Of a stretch of 64,000 nucleotides of DNA, positions 59,031 to 64,000 are shown one piece after another (position 1 is the stretch's first letter; the number at the start of each line of letters is the position of its first letter). Made by a program: the position numbers and the translations under genes. The stretch spans positions 434,001 to 498,000 of the forward strand of contig JADKAQ010000046.1 in assembly GCA_016719105.1 (NCBI GenBank), given 5' to 3'. The notes below the pieces were generated by a model. That model worked only from the letters and a program-made list of their open reading frames with translations. It was not told the DNA's origin and made no database searches. Source of the DNA: Gemmatimonadota bacterium. GTDB lineage: Bacteria; Gemmatimonadota; Gemmatimonadetes; Gemmatimonadales; Gemmatimonadaceae.

Positions 59031-59942
59031 CTATGTCCCCCCGAACCGCTCCGCGATGAACGCCTCCACGCTGCGCGGTGTCACGCCGAAACGCTCGGCG
59101 GCTGTACGCCATTGCGGGAACGACGCATCGCTCCCGGCGGCAAACGCGCCAAACGACATCATGCGCGCCACCACCTCGTTGAACGGGCGCAGCAGCGGGG
59201 GAACAAAGCGCAGCACCGCCATCGGGACCGTCTTCCGCTTCACCGTGATCCCCATCGCACGCTCGAGGAGGTCGACGAGGGTGCGCATGCTCACGTCCGA
59301 CGGCCCGCCGATCTCGATGGCCTCGTTTCGCACCTCGGGCCGCTTGAGGATGGCGACCGCCACGTGCGCCACGTCGTCGACGGCGATGTAGTTGGCGCGC
59401 TGGTTCCCGTCCCCGAAGAGCATCGCCTCCCCCTTCTCGCGCATCGGCTTGGCGAGGATGAGGTCGACCCAGACCTCCATGAACGCCGTCGGCTGCAACA
59501 GCACCCACGGAATCCCGCTCGCGCGCACGACCTGGTCCACCTGGTACTTCACGCGGAAGTAGTCGACCACGCTGTCGGCCGTGAGCCCGCGCGCCGACAC
59601 ATGCAGCCAGCGCGAAACCCCCGCGTCGCTCGCGGCGCGTGCCAGCGATCGGTACGCCTCGACGTCGACCCGAGTGGGACTGGACGCGCCGCTCCCCTGC
59701 ACGTTGTTGGCAGTCGAGACCACCTGCCCCGCCCCCGCGCACGCCTGGCGAACCGCCCCCGCGTCGCGGAGGTCGCCAGCGACGATTTCGGCGCCGAGGT
59801 CGGCCAGCGGGCGCAGCGGCTCACGTCGGCGTGCGAGCGCCCGAACCGGGAAGCCCTCGGCGAGGAGCAGGCGAGCGACCGTGCCGCCAAGCTGTCCTGA
59901 CGCACCGGCGACGAGGATGGGAGGAGATGTGGCGGCTGGCAT
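59031..59942 (-). CDS. NmrA-like NAD(P)H-binding atypical short-chain reductase
   Basis: 303 residues from ATG 59942; an ATG at 59978 would add 12 residues before the fold. ILVAGASGQLGGTVARLLL is the nucleotide-binding Rossmann loop, and VRALARRREPL suggests NADP preference. VSTANNVQGSGASSPTRVDVEAYRSL and YFRVKYQVDQVVRASGIPWVLLQPTAFMEVW match NmrA/YcfW-like atypical SDRs. No clear Ser-Tyr-Lys catalytic set, so it may be a redox sensor or a reductase with unknown substrate. Divergent from the gamma-glutamyltransferase gene across 220 bases, where no operator was recognised. Confidence 0.85.
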   Translation of the reverse strand: MPAATSPPILVAGASGQLGGTVARLLLAEGFPVRALARRREPLRPLADLGAEIVAGDLRDAGAVRQACAGAGQVVSTANNVQGSGASSPTRVDVEAYRSLARAASDAGVSRWLHVSARGLTADSVVDYFRVKYQVDQVVRASGIPWVLLQPTAFMEVWVDLILAKPMREKGEAMLFGDGNQRANYIAVDDVAHVAVAILKRPEVRNEAIEIGGPSDVSMRTLVDLLERAMGITVKRKTVPMAVLRFVPPLLRPFNEVVARMMSFGAFAAGSDASFPQWRTAAERFGVTPRSVEAFIAERFGGT

Positions 59943-60162
59943 TGGGGGCGATCTCGGCAGCGGGTTGGCGTATACCATACGCTCGAACGCTGCGAAGCGC
60001 GCGACGCATCGTCATCTTGGGGCGCCGGAGCGATGCGACGTTCCGGGCCTGCAAATGACAACCCGCGGCGCACCTCGCGCGTAAGCCATGGCGAGGCGTC
60101 CACGCCGTGGTCGTGCCCGCTCCGCCTGCCAGCCAGCCTACCTCGCCTCGACGACACTTCGC

Positions 60163-61815
60163 ATGATGCGCCTCTCGCTCGCCCTCGCGGCCTTCTCGCT
60201 CGTCCCAGCGGCGCTCACCGCGCAGCCCCCCTCGCTCCGCCCCGATGTCATGGGGCCCAGCGGTGCGGTCTCGTCGGACCATGTGCTCGCCAGCGCCGTG
60301 GGCGCCGACGTCCTCAAGCGCGGCGGCAACGCGGTCGACGCGGCGATCGCCATGGCCGGCGTCCTCGCCGTCGTTCGCCCGCACATGAACGGCGTGGGGG
60401 GCGACAACTTCATGCTCATCCGCGACGGCAAGACGGGAAAGGTCTACGCCCTCAACGGCTCGGGGCGTGCCGGAGCCAAGGCCACGCCGGCCTTCTTTGC
60501 CGCGAAGAACCTCACCCGCGTCCCCGGCTCAGGCATCCTGTCTGTCTCGGTCCCGGGCGCGGTGCGCGGGTGGGAAGACGCGCTGCGACGCTTCGGGACC
60601 ACGACGCTCCGCCAGGCGCTGCAGCCGGCGATTCGTTATGCCGGCCAGGGCTTTCCCGTTTCCACGCGCCTCTCGCTCGACATTGGCGCCGAGGTCAAGA
60701 AGGTCTCCGCCGACTCGGCGCTCGCGCGGACGTTCCTGGTGAACGGTGCCGCGCCGTCGCCCGGCACCCTGCTCGTGCAGAAGGAGCTCGCCGCCACGTT
60801 GCGCCTGATTGCAACTGGCGGGGCGCGCGCCTACTACTCCGGCGCCCCGGCGCAGAAGATCGCCGCCTTCATGGAACGCGAAGGAGGGCTGGTCACCGCC
60901 GCCGACCTCGCGAAGCACAGCTCCACCTGGCAGGAGCCCATCAGCACGACCTACCTGGGCAAGAAGGTCCTCGCGTTCCCGCCGAACACCCAGGGGGCCA
61001 CCTTCCTGCAGATGCTCAACCTCGCCGAGCTGCACGACCTCACGGCGATGGGACGCACGTCGGCCGACTACGTGCACCTGATGGTCGAGGGAGCCAAACT
61101 GGCCTATGCCGATCGCGACAAGTACATCGCCGATCCGGCCTTCGCCACGGTGCCGGTCGAGAAGCTGCTCTCCAAGGACTACGCGCGCGAACTCGGCGCC
61201 CGCATCCGCAAGGACACCATCGTCGCCGAGTCGAGCGACGACTCGCGCGACGGCAACGGCGACACGATCTACCTCACCGTGGTCGACAAGGACGGCAACG
61301 CCGTGTCGATGATCCAGTCGCTCTTTGCCGCCTTCGGGAGCGGGCGCATGGTCCCGGGGACGGGGATCGTGCTGCACAACCGCGGCGCGCTGTACTCGCT
61401 CGATCCGTCGCACCCCAACATCGTCGCCCCGGGCAAGCGCCCCTTCCACACGCTCTGCCCCGCCATGGCGGTCAACGACGACGGTTCGCTCTACGCCACC
61501 TTCGGCTCCCCCGGCGGCGACGGGCAGCCGCAGACGCTCATCCAGGTGCTCAACAACGTCCTGCGTTTCGGCATGACGCCGCAGCAGGCGGTCGAGGCGC
61601 CGCGCTGGCGCGTCTTTGGCGCCGGACGTTTAGGAGTCGAGCCCGGGCTCCCCGACGACGTGCGCGCCGCGCTCACGCGCCGCGGGCAGCAGGTGAACGT
61701 GCAACCACCGAGCGCCGAATTCGGCGGCGCGCAGATGATCGTGATCGATCGCCGGTCGAAGGCGAGGATGGTGGGGTCGGACTGGCGGCGCGAGGCGTAC
61801 GGGATCGCCTGGTAA
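60163..61815 (+). CDS. ggt: gamma-glutamyltransferase, periplasmic
   Basis: 550 residues from ATG 60163, which starts a signal peptide ending PAALTAQ. GGNAVDAAIAMAGVLAVVRPHMNGVGGDNFMLIRD is the family N-terminal signature. The precursor self-cleaves before a Thr; here the region reads SRDGNGDTIYLTVVDKDGNAVSMIQSLFAAFGSG, with Thr at about residue 367. FGSPGGDGQPQTLIQVLNNVL is the substrate-loop region. The usual TTH motif is replaced by DTI, so this belongs to a divergent branch; hydrolase or transferase activity cannot be told. Followed by a strong terminator. Confidence 0.9.
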   Translation: MMRLSLALAAFSLVPAALTAQPPSLRPDVMGPSGAVSSDHVLASAVGADVLKRGGNAVDAAIAMAGVLAVVRPHMNGVGGDNFMLIRDGKTGKVYALNGSGRAGAKATPAFFAAKNLTRVPGSGILSVSVPGAVRGWEDALRRFGTTTLRQALQPAIRYAGQGFPVSTRLSLDIGAEVKKVSADSALARTFLVNGAAPSPGTLLVQKELAATLRLIATGGARAYYSGAPAQKIAAFMEREGGLVTAADLAKHSSTWQEPISTTYLGKKVLAFPPNTQGATFLQMLNLAELHDLTAMGRTSADYVHLMVEGAKLAYADRDKYIADPAFATVPVEKLLSKDYARELGARIRKDTIVAESSDDSRDGNGDTIYLTVVDKDGNAVSMIQSLFAAFGSGRMVPGTGIVLHNRGALYSLDPSHPNIVAPGKRPFHTLCPAMAVNDDGSLYATFGSPGGDGQPQTLIQVLNNVLRFGMTPQQAVEAPRWRVFGAGRLGVEPGLPDDVRAALTRRGQQVNVQPPSAEFGGAQMIVIDRRSKARMVGSDWRREAYGIAW

Positions 61816-61835
61816 CGGCTCGTCCCAGCCGACGG

Positions 61836-61871
61836 ACGGGGTGACGCACCGTGAGGGCGTCACCCCGTTTT
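61836..61871 (+). terminator. intrinsic terminator after ggt
   Basis: ACGGGGTGACGC (61836-61847) pairs perfectly with GCGTCACCCCGT (61857-61868) over a 9-base loop and is followed by TTTCGTT. Confidence 0.85.
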
Positions 61872-61959
61872 CGTTGAATCACGGCGCCCGGTGCTTCCGT
61901 AGGATGAGCCACGACCCGTCTCGATGGTCGTCGACCTCAATCTCGCTCGGGAGCGCACC

Positions 61960-62208
61960 ATGGGACTCATCTTCGCCGCCTGCTTCGGCCTCCTCGTCGG
62001 CGCACTTGCCCGCCTCTTCTATCCTGGACGCCAGGACATGGGGCTCCTCAAGACGATGTTCCTCGGCCTCGGCGGTGGCTTCGTCGCCGGACTGCTCGGA
62101 CGCATGGTCGGCTGGTATCACCCGGGACAGGGGGCCGGGCTCATCGCCTCGGCGCTTGGCGCCATGCTGCTGATCTGGATGTTCGGCAAGATGGAGTCGA
62201 AGGCCTAA
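61960..62208 (+). CDS. GlsB/YeaQ/YmgE-type small membrane protein
   Basis: 82 residues from ATG 61960, with GGGAG upstream. Three helices with glycine zippers: LIFAACFGLLVGALARLFYPG, TMFLGLGGGFVAGLLGRMVG and GLIASALGAMLLIWMFG. It is the transglycosylase-associated/YeaQ family, tied to envelope or general stress in other bacteria; no enzymatic role is known. Confidence 0.9.
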   Translation: MGLIFAACFGLLVGALARLFYPGRQDMGLLKTMFLGLGGGFVAGLLGRMVGWYHPGQGAGLIASALGAMLLIWMFGKMESKA

Positions 62209-62219
62209 CGACGATGGAC

Positions 62220-62249
62220 GGCCGGGACGTCGCTGCTGACGTCCCGGCC
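62220..62249. terminator. hairpin between convergent genes
   Basis: GGCCGGGACGTC (62220-62231), 6-base loop, GACGTCCCGGCC (62238-62249): a 12-bp perfect stem between the stops of the YeaQ-type gene and the gene on the other strand. No T-run; it may serve both directions. Confidence 0.6.
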
Positions 62250-62281
62250 GCCCGACGCTCCCCGCCCCGGCGCGCCCCGGC

Positions 62282-62689
62282 TCAGCTGGCGCGCATCCGG
62301 TTGCCACGCGGGTTGTGCTCCACCTCGGCCAGTCCCAGCGCTTCGAGGAGCGGGGGGACGTACATGCCGAAGCGGCCGCGCAACCCTTTCTTGCGCCCGT
62401 ACCAGCCGCCGACGGGGTTCTTCGGCGACCGTCCCCACGCCTCGACCGTCCCCTCCTTCGCCGGCTTCTGCTCGTCGGCCGAGCCGAGCTCCATCCAGTC
62501 GCCGTGCGCCTTGAGCATGGCGTGCAGGTCGGCGACGCAGCGGTATTCGTACCAGAGCACCGTCTTCCCCACCGTGCACACGAGCATGTCGGTGCCATCG
62601 ATCGTATCGCGGTGCATCGTGAACTCCGACGTGCCGGGGGGAGTCTTGAGCATCCACGGATCCGCTGCGGTCCCTTTCGCCTTCGGCAT
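62282..62689 (-). CDS. small conserved protein of unknown function
   Basis: 135 residues, soluble. LKTPPGTSEFTMHRDTIDGTDMLVCTVGKTVLWYEYRCVADLHAMLKAHGDWMELGSADEQKPAKEGTVEAWGR reads as a compact alpha/beta protein with many aromatic residues. Close homologues are frequent in environmental bacteria (DUF6855-like, from memory). No catalytic motif is evident. It is monocistronic; its upstream region (62690-62923) holds nothing else recognised. Confidence 0.75.
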   Translation of the reverse strand: MPKAKGTAADPWMLKTPPGTSEFTMHRDTIDGTDMLVCTVGKTVLWYEYRCVADLHAMLKAHGDWMELGSADEQKPAKEGTVEAWGRSPKNPVGGWYGRKKGLRGRFGMYVPPLLEALGLAEVEHNPRGNRMRAS

Positions 62690-62923
62690 CTCGGTCTCTC
62701 GCGTCGAGGAAGGTGGGACCCTACTCCCTTAAGGCCGACAGCGCCAGCCCGTGGTTGCACCTGTCACAGAGCCGAGACGACACGAGCGGGATGGCGGCAC
62801 GGCCGAGTCGGCTGCACCACCGGCGTAGGGGGTGCGACGGGCAGCTGGCGCCGGCGCGCGGCGCCTTGCCGAGCGCGTCCCGCGGCAGCAAGATGGCGCC
62901 ACCTCCACCAGCCCGGACCATTC

Positions 62924-63826
62924 ATGCGCCCAACCCCGCTCCTCCTGCTCGCCGCCGCCTTCGCCTCTCCCCTTCTCGCCCAGGGAGCGCCGCAGGGGCG
63001 CAACATGGGCGGTGGGAACTGCGCCGACAATCGCTACAACTGCGCCGACACCCCCAACCCGCTCCCCGCCGTCAGCACGGTCTGGCTCGAGGAGATGACC
63101 TGGATGGATGTGCGCGACGCCATCGCCGCGGGCAAGACGACCGCCATCATCACGACCGGCGGGATCGAGCCCAACGGGCCCTGGCTCGCACTGGGCAAGC
63201 ACAACTACGTGCTGCAGGCCAATTGCGAGGCGATTGCCCGCAAGCTGGGCAACGCGCTCTGCGCCCCGATCGTGAAGTTCGTCCCGGAAGGGGGGATCGA
63301 CCCGGTGAGCGGGCACATGGCGAGTCCCGGCACCATCAGCATGCGCGAAGGGACCTTCCGCGCCCTCCTCACCGACATCGTGCACTCGCTCAAGGTGCAC
63401 GGCTTCACGAACATCATCCTCATCGGCGACAGCGGCGGCAATCAGGGGGGACAGCGCGCGGTCGCCGATTCGCTCACCGCCATCTGGAAGGGGACCCCCG
63501 TGGTGGCGCACGTGCAGGAGTACTACGACTACGCCGGGGTGAAGAAGTACATGGAGGCGAAGGGGGTGAAGGAGGACAAGCCCGAAGGGATGCACGACGA
63601 TCCGGTGATCTCCCTCAACATGTTCATCACCGATCCTTCGTCGATCCGTTTCGAGCAGCGCGTGAAGCTGGGGAAGGCCGGGATCAACGGGACCTCGCTC
63701 GCCAACCGTGCGCAGTCGGCCAGGTGGGCGAAGGAGATCGTCGAGTACCGCGCCACCACGACGATCGAGGCGATCCGGAAGGCGATCGCCAACAAGGGGA
63801 CGCTGCCGGCGCCGGAGCGTCGTTAG
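62924..63826 (+). CDS. exported creatininase-family protein with altered metal-site motif
   Basis: 300 residues from the ATG at 62924. A short signal peptide ends LLAQG. MTWMDVRDAIAAGKTTAIITTGGIEPNGPWLALGKHN matches the creatininase start, where relatives read GS.EQHGPHLP. Here the Glu stays, but the HGPHLP histidines are Asn and Trp-Leu with a His four residues later. ILIGDSGGNQGGQRAVAD matches the second family motif, where Gly-Asn-His is usual and Gly-Asn-Gln is found. The metal site is thus changed, and activity on creatinine-like amides is unsure. An N-terminal Cys pair (NCADNRYNCADTPNP) is unusual. Confidence 0.8.
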   Translation: MRPTPLLLLAAAFASPLLAQGAPQGRNMGGGNCADNRYNCADTPNPLPAVSTVWLEEMTWMDVRDAIAAGKTTAIITTGGIEPNGPWLALGKHNYVLQANCEAIARKLGNALCAPIVKFVPEGGIDPVSGHMASPGTISMREGTFRALLTDIVHSLKVHGFTNIILIGDSGGNQGGQRAVADSLTAIWKGTPVVAHVQEYYDYAGVKKYMEAKGVKEDKPEGMHDDPVISLNMFITDPSSIRFEQRVKLGKAGINGTSLANRAQSARWAKEIVEYRATTTIEAIRKAIANKGTLPAPERR

Positions 63827-63841
63827 GCCGGCGAGACACCG

Positions 63842-63874
63842 GGGGGGACGACGGGAGCTGGCCGCCGTCCCCCC
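63842..63874. terminator. bidirectional hairpin between convergent genes
   Basis: GGGGGGACGACGG (63842-63854) pairs with CCGCCGTCCCCCC (63862-63874) with one mismatch over a 7-base loop, between the creatininase stop and the stop at 63882 on the other strand. Confidence 0.6.
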
Positions 63875-63881
63875 GCGCGCG

Positions 63882-64000
63882 TCAGGTCCCGATGGTATCG
63901 AGGTGCCATCCGGTGTGTATCCAGCGGCCGTTCCGACGTACGAAGATCTCGGTGCCGCGCCCGAGCGTTTCCTGCACCTCACCGTTGGCCCCCTTGAGCA
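63882..64000 (-). CDS. C-terminal end of an NTF2-like (SnoaL/DUF4440) protein
   Basis: Only the last 39 codons lie in the window: LKGANGEVQETLGRGTEIFV then RRNGRWIHTGWHLDTIGT and a TGA. The pattern G.EIFVRR.G.W...HWHLD-like is typical of the last strands of the NTF2-like/DUF4440 fold, small cone-shaped proteins that bind or isomerise small molecules. The rest of the gene lies outside the window. Confidence 0.65.
   Translation of the reverse strand, partial: LKGANGEVQETLGRGTEIFVRRNGRWIHTGWHLDTIGT

Overview
The window is GC-rich DNA with the gene style of a Gemmatimonadota (Gemmatimonadetes) soil or sediment bacterium. The signs are many exported lipoproteins with Big2-like and SBBP domains, an X6-type ECF sigma factor beside a TPR Ser/Thr kinase, metalloproteases with HEIGH motifs, and amidohydrolases fused to TolB-like propellers. 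The phylum call is an inference from gene content; no rRNA or tRNA gene was seen. No phage, IS element or CRISPR array was recognised.

Layout. 1-4.2 kb: two surface lipoproteins. 4.4-7.8 kb: Ser/Thr kinase and ECF sigma factor. 8-12 kb: zinc metalloprotease and a beta-lactamase-fold serine hydrolase, with two palindromic repeat elements. 12.1-16.4 kb: Tat-exported class V aminotransferase and a triple lamin-tail-domain lipoprotein. 16.6-20.4 kb: tartrate/malate-type dehydrogenase, a complete family B DNA polymerase and a convergent helix-hairpin-helix protein. 20.4-25.9 kb: sialidase-fold protein, an XRE regulator/membrane protein pair with its own operator-promoter, and a propeller-amidohydrolase.

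26.1-39.7 kb is a beta-glucan (laminarin-like) utilisation locus made of two converging operons. The plus operon encodes a clan GH-A glycosidase fused to an outer-membrane barrel and two GH3 beta-glucosidases. The minus operon encodes a three-module glucan-binding lipoprotein, a ROK repressor, a GH16 endoglucanase lipoprotein and a GPH sugar transporter. Both operons start from TTGACA-type promoters overlaid by the same 9-7-9 inverted repeat (ACTTTGTTC-N7-GAACAAAG T-type), so the ROK protein is the likely common repressor.

41.1-51.1 kb is a second system: an Rrf2-type Fe-S regulator, a small membrane subunit, a CuA subunit II, a heme-copper subunit I whose cross-linked tyrosine position is Gln, a SCO protein, an NnrS-like membrane protein, a DUF59 protein, a DUF2249 protein and a cupin. 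Divergent from it are a cytochrome b-ferredoxin-FlpD fusion, a small membrane protein and heme A synthase. Gene content and active site point to nitric oxide reduction or detoxification rather than ordinary oxygen respiration (inference). A palindrome sits across the divergent promoters.

51.2-64 kb: metA and metZ (convergent, methionine synthesis by the succinyl route), a PAS hybrid histidine kinase, a PQQ dehydrogenase/dihaem cytochrome c pair, an NmrA-like reductase, gamma-glutamyltransferase, a YeaQ-type membrane protein, a small conserved protein, a creatininase-family protein and the end of an NTF2-like gene.

About twelve single-base frame breaks occur in five genes, mostly at G or C runs. 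They look like consensus errors of the assembly rather than true decay, and they matter when reading the transporter, the GH-barrel fusion and the cytochrome b fusion.
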